From contig DASVVS010000119.1 in assembly GCA_036386455.1 (NCBI GenBank), forward strand, positions 55,025 through 119,024: 64,000 bases of DNA, written 5' to 3'. The DNA is from AC-37 sp036386455. Its GTDB lineage: Bacteria; Actinomycetota; Thermoleophilia; Solirubrobacterales; Thermoleophilaceae. How positions within the stretch are numbered: the stretch's first letter is position 1; every line of letters starts with the position of its first letter. A model generated the notes under the pieces. That model searched no databases. It was not told the origin of the DNA and saw nothing but the letters and a program-made list of their open reading frames with translations. Positions 26,854-36,668 of the stretch are shown here, piece by piece. The position numbers and the translations under genes are program-made.

Positions 26854-27159
26854 TTACGAGCCGGAGGTCGTTGCACCTTCCTGCTCCTCGATGTCCAGCC
26901 CCACCGCTATCTGGCGCGTGCCGGCGTGCGAGTACTCCACGTCGACCGAGTCGTTCTTGCGGTAGGTGCCCATGATCGAGAGGAACATCAGCGTCCAGCG
27001 CCAGAAGCCGAGCCGGCCCTCCTTGCGCAGCTCGCGGGCGAACACGAGGGCGTGGCCGCTCACCTCGTAGTCCTGGCCCGCGGTCTGCGGCACCCCGTTC
27101 ACGAACACGCGATACGGCGGCTCGGCGCCGGGCGGGAGCGGGACGCGCGAGCGGATCAC
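26854..27159 (-). CDS. Small unknown protein upstream of metF
   Basis: The 101-residue protein starts at GTG 27159, which overlaps the stop of the gene before it (GTGA), and ends 9 bases before metF. The first half has a strand pattern (YRVFVNGVPQTAGQDYEVSG) like short beta-rich modules seen in fibre-type proteins; the middle contains GFWRWTLMFLSIMG, a short hydrophobic stretch that may contact membrane or be buried. No known catalytic motif. It is likely co-translated with the 112-residue protein, perhaps as a complex. Function unknown. Confidence 0.6.
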   Translation of the reverse strand: MIRSRVPLPPGAEPPYRVFVNGVPQTAGQDYEVSGHALVFARELRKEGRLGFWRWTLMFLSIMGTYRKNDSVDVEYSHAGTRQIAVGLDIEEQEGATTSGS

Positions 27160-27494
27160 TCTTCGGTGGCCCGCCTGAGCGCGTCGTAGGCGGACTCGCC
27201 CTTGCGCTGCTCGACCACGTCGCGCCTGAGGCGCCCGGTCCAGCACTCGGCCGACCCGTCGCCGCGGATGTCCACACCCGCCCGCACGCGGCCCGGCCCG
27301 GACAGCTCGATCCGCCCGATCACCCGCTGCACGGGCTCGAAGTCGCGGCCGAGCGGCACGCTGACGGTCCGGCCGTCGGCCGATCGCTCGAGCTCGCGGC
27401 CGCGCCGTTCGATCTCCGCGAGCGCATCGCCGCGCCGCTCGTGCTTGGCGCGCTCGACCTTCGAGCCGGCGCGCACCTTCACGGTCCAGGTCAT
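27156..27494 (-). CDS. Small charged unknown protein, DUF559-operon member
   Basis: The 112-residue protein is highly charged with a basic first half (KVRAGSKVERAKHERRGDAL) and a beta-rich second half (GRIELSGPGRVRAGVDIRGDG). Its ATG overlaps the DUF559 stop (ATGA) and its own stop overlaps the next GTG, so the three proteins are translated in series. The acidic-basic pattern and small size recall an RNA- or DNA-binding accessory protein, but I see no family signature. The role of this pair between DUF559 and metF is not evident. Confidence 0.6.
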   Translation of the reverse strand: MTWTVKVRAGSKVERAKHERRGDALAEIERRGRELERSADGRTVSVPLGRDFEPVQRVIGRIELSGPGRVRAGVDIRGDGSAECWTGRLRRDVVEQRKGESAYDALRRATEE

Positions 27495-28441
27495 CGGGCG
27501 GCGAGGCTAGCTGCCAGCGCCACCTCGATGGCCGCGATCACCACGTGAGGCTCGCGCTCGAGCTGGCGCCAGGTGAATCGCAGCACCTCGTATCCCTTCA
27601 GCCGGAGCCGTGCCGCGCGATCGTGGTCGCGTTCGAAGGCGCCGCGGGTGCGGTGGAACTCCCAGCCGTCGAGCTCGACGATGACCCTCTGCTCGCGCCA
27701 GAGCATGTCGACCTCGTGCCCTTCGACCCACGCGTTCACGGAGGGCTCGGGGATGCCGGCTGCCCGGCAGAGCCCCAGGAACCGCTCCTCCAGCTCGCTC
27801 CGCGTGTGGTGGTGCGGTTCGGTTACTGCGGCAATCAGGGCGATCAGGGGTTTGCGTCCGCTGTGACCGCGCGTTCGCTCGATGAGCTCGCGCAGCCTGG
27901 TCATGTCCAGCACGCGTTCGCGCTCGGCGGCCTCGAACACGCGCTCCAGGCGCCGGCGCGGCTCGGTCGCGGCGACGTCGAGGAGCAGGCGGGCGACCGA
28001 CGTGGTGGGGACGCCGTCGTACTCGTCGAGGTCGTCCGGATGCAGGGAGCGCGGCTGGTGGAGCCTGATGCCGTCGACGCCGCTCCGGCTCCGCCCCGGC
28101 ACGGTGACGTCGATGACGGCGCGCGCGTCGGGCAGCAGGCTCCTCAGCCCGGCACCGCTGCGATGGCTGAGCAGCGCCTCCTCCCCGAACCGCAGCACGG
28201 CCGCCATCCAGCGTCCGCGCTCGGTGAGCTTCGCGTGCCCAACTGCATACACGCCGCGGTAGATGCGGTGCAGGCGCCCCGTCTGCAGCCGCCACTCGAC
28301 CTCACGCGCCGAGAACCCCAGCACATAGAGCTGCCAGATCGCCACCACCCCGTGCTGCCGTTCGGCCAGCTCGGCGAGCAGCAGGTCAACTGGTCGATCC
28401 TGACCACATATAGCGTGGGTTAGGTCGACCAGATGGGACAT
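27491..28441 (-). CDS. DUF559 endonuclease-fold protein with N-terminal AbiEi-like winged helix
   Basis: In the 316-residue protein, residues about 20-80 look like the winged-helix/antitoxin-like part of AbiEi proteins (QLYVLGFSAREVEWRL, then GRLHRIYRGVYAVG). The C-terminal third is a DUF559 domain of the restriction-endonuclease/Vsr fold: VDMLWREQRVIVELDGWEFH, then a helix with RDHDRAARLRLKGYEVLRFTW. The D...ELD...R pattern fits the metal site, with the usual Lys replaced or displaced. Such proteins are very common in actinobacteria and are of unproven function, possibly DNA cleavage or toxin-antitoxin. It is first in a four-gene operon ending in metF. A hairpin lies just before its ATG. Confidence 0.75.
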   Translation of the reverse strand: MSHLVDLTHAICGQDRPVDLLLAELAERQHGVVAIWQLYVLGFSAREVEWRLQTGRLHRIYRGVYAVGHAKLTERGRWMAAVLRFGEEALLSHRSGAGLRSLLPDARAVIDVTVPGRSRSGVDGIRLHQPRSLHPDDLDEYDGVPTTSVARLLLDVAATEPRRRLERVFEAAERERVLDMTRLRELIERTRGHSGRKPLIALIAAVTEPHHHTRSELEERFLGLCRAAGIPEPSVNAWVEGHEVDMLWREQRVIVELDGWEFHRTRGAFERDHDRAARLRLKGYEVLRFTWRQLEREPHVVIAAIEVALAASLAAR

Positions 28442-28442
28442 G

Positions 28443-28465
28443 CCCGCACGTTCTCAGGGTGCGGG
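28443..28465 (-). promoter_or_regulatory. Perfect inverted repeat before the DUF559 start codon
   Basis: CCCGCAC and GTGCGGG form a 7-base-pair perfect stem around a 9-base loop, one base before ATG 28441 on the minus strand. It could be an operator or an RNA hairpin that hides the ribosome site. No Shine-Dalgarno sequence is visible outside the stem. Confidence 0.4.
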
Positions 28466-28514
28466 TTGCACGTGGGTTACGAGCGTTTCGGGTTCGTTAC
28501 GGCTGCGTGACGAT

Positions 28515-29504
28515 TCAGCCGCCGATGGCGCTCATCGTGCGGGCGGGCTGGACGAAGCCGGGCTCGCCCACCCGGTGCTTGAGCTCCTTGCGCCAGGCGG
28601 CGTCGCGCACGATCTGCTCGATCTCGGCGTCCGTCGCGCCCGCGCGCAGCGGCTCGCGCAGGTCGGTCTCGTTCATGGAGAACAGGCAGGTGCGCAGTTT
28701 GCCGTCGGCGGTCAGGCGCAGGCGGTTGCAGTCGGAGCAGAACGGCTCGCTCACGGGGTTGACGAAGCCGATCGAGCCGCGGCCGTCGCGGAAGCGGAAG
28801 ACGCGCGCGGTCGACGAGGGCGGACGGGGGACCTCCTCGAGCGCATGAACCCTCCCTATGAGCGCTCGCAGTTCGTCCCCCGGAAGCACCGAGTCCTCGG
28901 ACCACGCGCGATCCGCGTCCAGCGGCATGAACTCGATGAAGCGCACCTCGAACCCGGTGCGCCGCGCGAACTCCGCGAACGGCAGCGCCTCCTCCTCGGT
29001 GAAGCCGCGCAGGGCCACGGCGTTGACCTTCACCGGCCGCAGCTCCGGCCGCCGCGCAACCGCCTCGAGCCCGTGCAGCACCTGCGGGAGCGCGTCGCGC
29101 CGGGTGAGCTGGAAGAAGCGGTCGCGCTGGAGGGTGTCGATCGAGACGTTGAGCCGGCGTAGCCCGGCCGAGGCCAGCGCATCCGCATCCCGCGCCAGCA
29201 GAAAGCCGTTGGTGGTCAGGGAGAGGTCGGCGACGAGCGGCGCGAGCATCCCGACCAGCCGCGGCAGCTCCCGCCGCACCAGCGGTTCGCCGCCCGTGAG
29301 CCGCACGGCCGAGACGCCCATGCCGGCGAGCAGGCGGACGAGGCGCTCGATCTCCTCGAACCGCAGGATCTCCTCGCGCTCGAGCCACGGCAGCCCGTCG
29401 GCCGGCATGCAGTACTGGCAGCGGAAGTTGCAGCGATCCGTGACCGAGACTCGCAGGTCGCCGATCAGCCGCCCGTGACCGTCGATGAGCGGCTCGCGCG
29501 CCAT
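28515..29504 (-). CDS. moaA: GTP 3',8-cyclase (molybdenum cofactor synthesis)
   Basis: The 329-residue radical-SAM protein has the N-terminal cluster Cys25-x3-Cys29-x2-Cys32 (CNFRCQYC) and the C-terminal second cluster motif CSDCNRLRLTADGKLRTC, both diagnostic of MoaA. It ends in Gly-Gly, needed for cyclisation of the GTP-derived intermediate. With MoaC it converts GTP to cyclic pyranopterin monophosphate for molybdopterin. No other mo genes are adjacent, and the usual Moco riboswitch is absent; the gene stands nearly alone. TACCGT, a -10-like box (minus strand, 29511-29516), lies 6 bases before the ATG, so the mRNA could be leaderless, though no -35 is clear. Confidence 0.94.
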   Translation of the reverse strand: MAREPLIDGHGRLIGDLRVSVTDRCNFRCQYCMPADGLPWLEREEILRFEEIERLVRLLAGMGVSAVRLTGGEPLVRRELPRLVGMLAPLVADLSLTTNGFLLARDADALASAGLRRLNVSIDTLQRDRFFQLTRRDALPQVLHGLEAVARRPELRPVKVNAVALRGFTEEEALPFAEFARRTGFEVRFIEFMPLDADRAWSEDSVLPGDELRALIGRVHALEEVPRPPSSTARVFRFRDGRGSIGFVNPVSEPFCSDCNRLRLTADGKLRTCLFSMNETDLREPLRAGATDAEIEQIVRDAAWRKELKHRVGEPGFVQPARTMSAIGG

Positions 29505-29539
29505 GGACCAACGGTACCCGGCGCGCGAGCCACACGCGG

Positions 29540-29998
29540 CTACTTGGTGAGCTGCCCCCTCAGGGCGCCGTTCGGGAAATCGGCGTTGTGCACGTTGACG
29601 TAGTAGTCAGCGGGCCGCTTGGCGATCGCCTTCACGATCTTCGTGGTCGTCTTCGAGCATCCGCTGATCCGCGGGGGCAGGGTCTGGCTCTTGCCCTTCG
29701 CCGAGAACAGGTCCACCTCGATCGGCCCCGGCGATCCCGCGGGCGCCTTGTGGATGTGCGCGGCCGTGACCGGCGCGATCCCCTCCGCGACGATCCTGAA
29801 GCACACCTTGTTGCCCTTGAGCCGGAAGTCCGCCGCGCCGTAGCCGTCGGGATCGCCCGCGTCGGGCTTCTCCAGTGAGCCGTCCATCGCCGCGAGCAGG
29901 TCGTACTCCTTCGGCTTCTGCTTTGCCGCCGTCGCCGGCAGCGCCACGACCAGCACGGCCGCCAGCGCCGCGAGCAGCACGATCCAACGTCTCTCCAT
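29540..29998 (-). CDS. Secreted CHRD domain protein
   Basis: The 152-residue protein starts at ATG 29998, preceded by a GGGGAGG Shine-Dalgarno sequence; an upstream in-frame ATG at 30037 lacks one. A signal peptide (MERRWIVLLAALAAVLVVALPATA) leads to a CHRD-type beta domain with AAHIHKAPAGSPGPIEVDLF and a C-terminal YYVNVHNADFPNGALRGQL, the HxH and N-x-x-(Y/F)PxGxIRGQ-like elements of CHRD. The domain occurs in chordin and in many bacterial secreted proteins; its ligand is unknown. It is divergent from the aldo/keto reductase. Confidence 0.8.
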   Translation of the reverse strand: MERRWIVLLAALAAVLVVALPATAAKQKPKEYDLLAAMDGSLEKPDAGDPDGYGAADFRLKGNKVCFRIVAEGIAPVTAAHIHKAPAGSPGPIEVDLFSAKGKSQTLPPRISGCSKTTTKIVKAIAKRPADYYVNVHNADFPNGALRGQLTK

Positions 29999-30012
29999 CG
30001 TCGCCTCCCCTG

Positions 30013-30042
30013 TTGGCTGTCGCCGGGTTCTACGCATAGGGT
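30013..30042 (+). promoter_or_regulatory. Candidate promoter of the aldo/keto reductase
   Basis: TTGGCT (-35) and TAGGGT (-10) are 18 bases apart, and the -10 ends 6 bases before ATG 30049. This geometry predicts a leaderless transcript; no Shine-Dalgarno sequence is visible. The box lies inside the 50-base divergent gap shared with the CHRD gene. Confidence 0.45.
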
Positions 30043-30048
30043 CCCGGC

Positions 30049-31032
30049 ATGGACCAACGCCAGCTCGGAGAACTCACCGTTTCCGCCCTCGGCCTCGGCT
30101 GCATGGGCATGTCCGCCTTCTACGGCACGACCGACGAGGGGGAGGCCCTCGCGACGATCGACCGCGCCCTGGAGCTCGGCTGCAACTTCCTCGACACGGC
30201 CGAGCTGTACGGGCCGTTCACCAACGAGGAGCTGATCGCCAAGGCGATCGCCGGGCGCCGGGAACGGTTCGTCGTCGCGACGAAGTGGGGCATCCGCATC
30301 GAGCCCGACGGAGAGGGCGGCTACAAGCGGCAGCTCGACGGCTCTCCGGAGAACGCGCGCAGGTCGATCGAGGGCTCGCTCAAGCGGCTCGGCACCGACC
30401 ACGTGGACCTCTGGTACGCCCACCGGGTCGACTCGGGCCGCGAGATCGAGGAGCAGGTCGGGGCGATGGCCGAGATGGTGAAGGAGGGCAAGGTCCGCCA
30501 CATCGGCCTCAGCGAGGCGGCGCCCGCGACTCTCCGGCGCGCGCACGCCGTGCACCCGATCGCGGCGCTGCAGACCGAGTACTCGCTCTGGACCCGTGAC
30601 GTCGAGGCCGAGATCCTGCCGGCCTGCCGCGAGCTGGGGATCGGGTTCGTGGCCTACTCGCCGCTCGGCCGCGGCTTCCTGTCCGGTCGCTTCAGGCGAC
30701 CGGAGGAGCTCGACGAGGGCGACTTCCGCCGCAGCGGCCCGCGCTTCACGGGCGAGACGCTCGAGCACAACCAGCGGCTCGCGGCGAAGGTGGACGAGAT
30801 CGCGCGGGAGAAGGGCTGCACGTCCGGTCAGCTCGCGCTCGCGTGGGTGCTCGCGCAGGGCGACGACGTCGTCCCGATCCCCGGCACGAAGCGGCGCAGC
30901 TACCTCGAGGAGAACCTCGCCGCGGCGGACGTCGAGCTCACCCCGGACGACCTCGCGCGCATCGACGCCGAGCTGCCGCAGGCCGCCGGCGACCGGTACG
31001 ACGCGCAGGGCATGACCACCGTGAACCGTTAA
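30049..31032 (+). CDS. Aldo/keto reductase
   Basis: The 327-residue TIM-barrel protein has the complete catalytic tetrad: Asp49, Tyr54 (NFLDTAELYG), Lys79 (VVATKWG) and His125 (LWYAHRVD). The C-terminal PIPGTKRRSYLEENLAA contacts the NADPH adenosine phosphate. The GCMGMSAFYG start and overall sequence place it with the YakC/AKR13-like group, which reduces aldehydes and quinones. Physiological substrate unknown. It sits alone with a probable leaderless promoter. Confidence 0.9.
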   Translation: MDQRQLGELTVSALGLGCMGMSAFYGTTDEGEALATIDRALELGCNFLDTAELYGPFTNEELIAKAIAGRRERFVVATKWGIRIEPDGEGGYKRQLDGSPENARRSIEGSLKRLGTDHVDLWYAHRVDSGREIEEQVGAMAEMVKEGKVRHIGLSEAAPATLRRAHAVHPIAALQTEYSLWTRDVEAEILPACRELGIGFVAYSPLGRGFLSGRFRRPEELDEGDFRRSGPRFTGETLEHNQRLAAKVDEIAREKGCTSGQLALAWVLAQGDDVVPIPGTKRRSYLEENLAAADVELTPDDLARIDAELPQAAGDRYDAQGMTTVNR

Positions 31033-31085
31033 GGCTCGGCAAAGCGCGTTTCCCGTCCGCGCGGGCGGGGGACCCTCCGCTCGAA

Positions 31086-32432
31086 GTGCGAAGTGCGTAC
31101 CCCCTCGCGATCGCCGCGGCGATCCTCGTCCTCGCTCCCGCCACGGCGGGAGCCAAGGAGCGGCACGAGCTGCAGTACACGCAGCTCATCTCGCGCGCGC
31201 TCGACGGCGGCACGCCGAACGGCCCGTCCACGAACGCCGTCATCTCCCAGGACCGGCGCTGGTCGCGCTACGTCGCGTTCGAGTCCGAGGCCTCGAACCT
31301 GGTCCGGAACGACGCCAACGGTTTCAAGGACGTCTTCGTGGTGCGCCGCGACGGGTCGTTCCACAACAACGGCTCGAAGTGGCAGCGCGGCAAGACCACG
31401 CTGATCTCGCGCTCTCCCTCCGGCCCCGCCAACGGGCCGTCCTGGGGCGCGGCGGTCGACGGCAGCTTCTGGACCGTCCCCTCCTGCGTCGCGTTCCTCA
31501 GCTCGGCGAGCAACCTCGTCCCGGGCGACACCAACGGCAGGGTCGACGCCTTCGTCTCGCGCCGGATCGGCAAGCTGCCGCGGCGCGTGTCGCTGCCCGG
31601 CGGCGCCCAGTCGACCGAGGACACCACCGAGGTCGCGGTCTCCGGCGACTGCTCGCGGATCGCGTTCGTGACCGGCGGCAAGCTGTACGTGCAGGCGGGC
31701 AAGAAGGTCCGCCGCGTGAAGGTCGGCGCGCCCGCGGGCGACCCGTCCTTCTCGAACGGCTTCACCAACGACCTCGCCTTCACCGGACCGAAGGGCGTCT
31801 ACATCAGCCGCGGCGGCACCAAGCGCCCGAAGCTGATGGGACCCGGCGGCCGCAACCCGGCCTACAGCGACATCCACAAGCCGCCGCCCAACTGCAAGCG
31901 CCGCACCCTCGCGTACGAGCGAAAGCAGCGCGGCCGCTGGCAGATCGTGCAGCGCGTGCAGGGCGACAAGACGCGCGTGATCAGCCGCCGCCGCAAGTCG
32001 CACGGGAACGGCGACTCGCGCCACCCGGTGATCGGCAACGCCGGCTGCTACGTGACCTTCGAGAGCGACGCCACCAACCTCGGCCTGAACGCCACCGGCC
32101 GCAAGGGCGACCACAACTCGGCCCCCGACGTCTACCTCTACACCGGCGTGCGCCGGATCACGCTCGTGCAGTCGGTGCGACACAAGGCGATCCCGCTCCA
32201 GGCGGGCGGCCGCGCCCCCAGCATGAGCTGGTACGCGAACTACGTCGTCTTCCACAGCGCGGCCCCGCTGAAGAACCAGTTCCGGATGGAGCCGTGGCAG
32301 TTCCGCTCGCTGGGCCGCCCGATCGGTCCCGCGCAGTACGAGGACCCGGTCCCGCCGCCGCAGCCCCAGCCGGGACCGGCGCCGCCGCCGGACACGAGCC
32401 AGGTCTACATGCGCTATCTCGGACCGGTCTGA
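31086..32432 (+). CDS. Secreted beta-propeller-like protein
   Basis: GTG 31086 gives a compact signal peptide (MRSAYPLAIAAAILVLAPATAGA). The 448-residue protein carries repeats of the type ASNLVPGDTNGRVDAFVSRR, found in actinobacterial secreted propeller or calcium-binding proteins, and TolB-like strand motifs; four or so copies are spread over residues 45-420. The tail is Pro-rich (PPPQPQPGPAPPPD). No catalytic motif. It is probably extracellular and may bind a polymer or ions. It lies 53 bases after the reductase and converges with citrate synthase. Confidence 0.7.
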   Translation: MRSAYPLAIAAAILVLAPATAGAKERHELQYTQLISRALDGGTPNGPSTNAVISQDRRWSRYVAFESEASNLVRNDANGFKDVFVVRRDGSFHNNGSKWQRGKTTLISRSPSGPANGPSWGAAVDGSFWTVPSCVAFLSSASNLVPGDTNGRVDAFVSRRIGKLPRRVSLPGGAQSTEDTTEVAVSGDCSRIAFVTGGKLYVQAGKKVRRVKVGAPAGDPSFSNGFTNDLAFTGPKGVYISRGGTKRPKLMGPGGRNPAYSDIHKPPPNCKRRTLAYERKQRGRWQIVQRVQGDKTRVISRRRKSHGNGDSRHPVIGNAGCYVTFESDATNLGLNATGRKGDHNSAPDVYLYTGVRRITLVQSVRHKAIPLQAGGRAPSMSWYANYVVFHSAAPLKNQFRMEPWQFRSLGRPIGPAQYEDPVPPPQPQPGPAPPPDTSQVYMRYLGPV

Positions 32433-32451
32433 GCCGGCCGCGCTCGCGCGC

Positions 32452-33783
<1,332 letters not shown>

Positions 33784-33849
33784 CCGGATCCTCTCGTTCG
33801 CTCTACCCGAACGGGGATTCTGACGAACAGCGAGGGCCGGCGTGCGGCG

Positions 33850-34104
33850 CTACTCGTCCGGAGCGTTCTCGGGGCTCTCGCCCCCGTGCGTGGGGTTGGC
33901 GCGATCGCCATGCCCCGCGTCGTGCGCGCCGTGCTTCTCGGAGGTGCCGATCGCCGAGCCGATCGCGCCCGCCACGAGCAGGACCGTGATGGCCATGACG
34001 GCCCTGACCCCGCCCTCGTTGCGCGGGAAGCCCCTGAAGCCGAGGAGGGCCACGATCACGGCCCACGCGGCCAGCAGGCCGCCGATGACGTGAAAGGCGT
34101 TCAT
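33850..34104 (-). CDS. Small two-helix membrane protein
   Basis: The 84-residue protein starts at ATG 34104. Two hydrophobic helices (about residues 3-24, MNAFHVIGGLLAAWAVIVAL, and 36-55, AVMAITVLLVAGAIGSAIG) are followed by a His/Asp/Gly-rich soluble tail (EKHGAHDAGHGDRAN) that could bind metal. No family is recognised. It is followed on the same strand by citrate synthase 66 bases later and preceded 11 bases earlier by another small membrane protein, so the three may be co-transcribed. Confidence 0.55.
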   Translation of the reverse strand: MNAFHVIGGLLAAWAVIVALLGFRGFPRNEGGVRAVMAITVLLVAGAIGSAIGTSEKHGAHDAGHGDRANPTHGGESPENAPDE

Positions 34105-34115
34105 GGGCGCGGAAG

Positions 34116-34379
34116 CTACCGCAGCGGGCGGGTGAGCTGCCGCCCGGTCGCGCGCACCCGCTTCGGGGCGGCCGGAGCGGGCTCGGCGTGCGGGCCGCGG
34201 CGCGGCGGGCGCGGGCGGCGCGGGCCGCCGCGGTGCGGATGGCGATCGCTTCCGCCGCCGCCCTCCGGCGGCTGCTCGATCTCCATGTCGCTCTGCTTGA
34301 TCGCCCACCAGACGAGCCACAGCAGGGCGACGATGGGGATCTTCAGGACGACCATCATCCAGACGAATCCCCAGCCCAT
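34116..34379 (-). CDS. Small membrane protein with Arg/Pro/His-rich tail
   Basis: The 87-residue protein starts at ATG 34379 with one hydrophobic helix (GFVWMMVVLKIPIVALLWLVWW), then a low-complexity tail rich in Arg, Pro, Gly and His (HRGGPRRPRPPRRGPH). The tail is probably cytoplasmic and basic enough to touch nucleic acid or the membrane surface. No known family. It is only 42 bases from the divergent DUF2236 gene, so the two promoters overlap. Confidence 0.5.
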   Translation of the reverse strand: MGWGFVWMMVVLKIPIVALLWLVWWAIKQSDMEIEQPPEGGGGSDRHPHRGGPRRPRPPRRGPHAEPAPAAPKRVRATGRQLTRPLR

Positions 34380-34421
34380 GGCCGCAGGGTACCCGGTGCA
34401 CGGGGTACGATCACCGTTGCG

Positions 34422-35252
34422 ATGAGCGACCAGGGGCTGTTCGGGCCCGATTCGGTCACGTGGCGGGTCAACCGCGAGGGCGTTCTCCTCGCCGGAGGCG
34501 GGTCCGCGCTCATCCTCCAGCTCGCTCATCCGCTGGTCGCGGCCGGGGTCTCGCAGCACTCGAACTACCGCGAGGACCCCTGGGGCCGGCTCTACCGGAC
34601 GCTCGACCTCACCACCAAGATCACGTTCGGCTCGACCGCCACGGCGGAGGAGGCTTCGGCGCGCATCCGCCACACGCACGGCCGCGTGCGCGGCAAGAGC
34701 TCGGAGGGCGGCGGCGCGTATCCCAGCGGCACCCCCTACGACGCGCGCACCCACGACCTCGTCATGTGGGTCCACGCGACGCTGGTCCACACCTCGCTGC
34801 TCGTCTACCAGCGCTACGTGAAGCGCCTGACGATCGCCGAGCAGGTGCGCTACTACGAGGAGCAGAAGCTGCTGGGCGAGAAGTTCGGCGTGCCGCGCGA
34901 GCACCAGCCGGCCACGTTCGCCGAGTTCAACGAGTACTTCGAGGACATGCTCGCGAGCGACCGGCTGGCCGTGACCGACGCGCTGGTCGACGTGGTGGAC
35001 GCCGTGATGCACCCGGAGCTGCCGTTCCTGGCGCGGCCGGTCATGGAGGCGCTCAACCTCGCGACCGTCGGCCACCTGCCCGCGTCCCTGCGCGAGCGGC
35101 TCGGCCTCCCGTGGGGCCCCCACCGCGCGCGGCTGTTCGAGGCCTCCCGATTCGTGCTCTCGGCGGCGCTGCCGGCGCTGCCCAAGCTCGTGCGCGAGTT
35201 TCCTCCGGCACGCAGCGCCGACCGGCGCGTGGCGCGGCTCGAAGCCGCGTAG
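34422..35252 (+). CDS. DUF2236 (MpaB/latex-clearing type) heme oxygenase-like protein
   Basis: The 276-residue protein matches the DUF2236/oxygenase MpaB family: an N-terminal WRVNREGVLLAGGGSALILQ helix, QLAHPLVAAGVSQHS, then DLVMWVHATLVHTSLLVY, where the Arg/His residues that coordinate heme in relatives fall, and DYxxRLRLGLPW-like C-terminal sequence (LRERLGLPWGPHR). Some family members are heme b proteins such as rubber oxygenase Lcp and fungal MpaB. Its substrate is likely a hydrophobic compound. It stands 57 bases upstream of the six mce genes on the same strand, suggesting a link to lipid or isoprenoid handling. TACGAT at 34406-34411 is a possible -10. Confidence 0.8.
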   Translation: MSDQGLFGPDSVTWRVNREGVLLAGGGSALILQLAHPLVAAGVSQHSNYREDPWGRLYRTLDLTTKITFGSTATAEEASARIRHTHGRVRGKSSEGGGAYPSGTPYDARTHDLVMWVHATLVHTSLLVYQRYVKRLTIAEQVRYYEEQKLLGEKFGVPREHQPATFAEFNEYFEDMLASDRLAVTDALVDVVDAVMHPELPFLARPVMEALNLATVGHLPASLRERLGLPWGPHRARLFEASRFVLSAALPALPKLVREFPPARSADRRVARLEAA

Positions 35253-35309
35253 CAGCGCGCCAGGTCCCGTCTTCATATAGCTTCGCGCCTGACTCTGGGA
35301 GGAGTGAAC

Positions 35310-36668
35310 TTGCCGCTGGGAGGGCGATCTCGGTTCCTGGCGCGGTCGCTGACGCTCGCCGCGCTGCTGTTGGCCGTCCTCGCGGCCGCGTGGCTGCTGT
35401 TCGCATCCTCCGATCCGTACCGGGTCACGATCACGCTCGACAACGCGAGCCAGCTCGTCAAGGGCAACCAGGTGAAGGTCGGCGGCGTGCCGGTCGGCAC
35501 GGTGTCGGAGCTCGAGCTGGGGCGTGACGCACAGGCGCAGATCGAGCTCGAGATCACCGACGAGGAGCTGACGCCGCTGCGCCGCGGCAGCACCGTCGAG
35601 ATCCGCTCAACGTCGCTGTCGGGCATCGCGAACCGCTACGTGGCGCTGAAGCCCGGGCCGAACGACGAGGACCCGGTCCCGAGCGGCGGCTCGCTGCCGG
35701 CCGAGAACGCGGAGTCGGAGGTCGACCTCGACGCCGTGCTGAACACGCTCGACTCCGAGTCGCTCGGCGCCCTCCAGCGCACGGTCCAGGGCCTCGGCAA
35801 CGCGGTGGACGGGCGCGGCAAGGAGCTGGAGGAGGCGATCCGCGCCCTCAACCCGGCGCTCTCGCAGACCGCCGCCACCTCGCGCGAGGTAATACGCGAC
35901 GAGGACGCGTTCTCGCGCTTCCTCCTGGACTCCGCGAGCGTGGTCGCCGCCGTCTCCCAGCGCAGGCCCGACCTGGAGCGGCTCGTGCCGGCGACGGGCG
36001 CCACGCTCGAGGCGGTCGCCTCGCGCACCGAGGAGCTGGACAGTGCGCTGCGGAACCTGCCGCCCACGCTGCGCGAGGCGAACACGACGCTGGTGAACCT
36101 GCGCGCGCTGGTGCAGGACGCCCGCCCGGCGGTGGCCGAGGCGCGCCCGTCGGCGCGGCCGCTCGCCGAAACGCTGCGGCGGCTGCGGCCGGTCGCGCGC
36201 AGCGGCGTGCGCACGATCCCCGGCCTGCGCCGGCTGATCGACCGGCGCGGGCGCGAGGACCTGATCGGCGTGCTCGACTACATGCCGACGCTCGAGAAGA
36301 CGACCGTGCCCGCCTTCGAGCGGACGGTCGCGACGGTCGACGAGCTCCTGCCGATCGTCAAGGAGGCGCGCCCGTACATCCCCGAGCTGATCGGCGGGCC
36401 CTACCGCGGCTTCGGCGGCACCACCGGCGCGTACTACGACGCGAACGGCCACTACACGCGGATCTCGTTCGCCGGCAGCGGGTTCACGCTGGCGCCCGGC
36501 CTCGGCACCGCGATCCCGCTGCTGCCCGAGGACGGCGGCCTGGCCGGCTACCGCACGTTCGTGCGCAACCGCTGCCCCGGCGCCGCGACCCACCCGCACC
36601 CGGACGGGTCGAACCCGTACAAGGAGTCGCCCGGCTTCCCGTGCGACCTGGGGGACACCGGGCGGTGA
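35310..36668 (+). CDS. Mce family protein 1
   Basis: TTG 35310 is chosen over GTG 35304 because GGGAGG at 35297-35302 is 7 bases from the TTG but only one from the GTG. The 452-residue protein has an N-terminal membrane anchor (about 10-33) and an MCE domain (about 40-115) with LVKGNQVKVGGVPVGTV. A long helical region with periodic Leu/Arg follows, and a C-terminal Gly/Tyr-rich part with a Cys pair (CPG, PCDLG). MCE proteins form hexameric tubes for lipid or sterol import. It is the first of six coupled genes and resembles MceA by position only. Confidence 0.85.
   Translation: MPLGGRSRFLARSLTLAALLLAVLAAAWLLFASSDPYRVTITLDNASQLVKGNQVKVGGVPVGTVSELELGRDAQAQIELEITDEELTPLRRGSTVEIRSTSLSGIANRYVALKPGPNDEDPVPSGGSLPAENAESEVDLDAVLNTLDSESLGALQRTVQGLGNAVDGRGKELEEAIRALNPALSQTAATSREVIRDEDAFSRFLLDSASVVAAVSQRRPDLERLVPATGATLEAVASRTEELDSALRNLPPTLREANTTLVNLRALVQDARPAVAEARPSARPLAETLRRLRPVARSGVRTIPGLRRLIDRRGREDLIGVLDYMPTLEKTTVPAFERTVATVDELLPIVKEARPYIPELIGGPYRGFGGTTGAYYDANGHYTRISFAGSGFTLAPGLGTAIPLLPEDGGLAGYRTFVRNRCPGAATHPHPDGSNPYKESPGFPCDLGDTGR

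Noticed and set aside
29505..29539. A molybdenum-cofactor riboswitch before moaA
   Set aside because: The space is only 35 bases and lacks the expected folded motifs; a simple -10-like box is present instead.
33850..34379. Two small membrane proteins as a toxin-antitoxin pair
   Set aside because: Both have membrane helices with soluble tails, no toxin or antitoxin motif and no DNA-binding domain; hydrophobicity alone is not enough.
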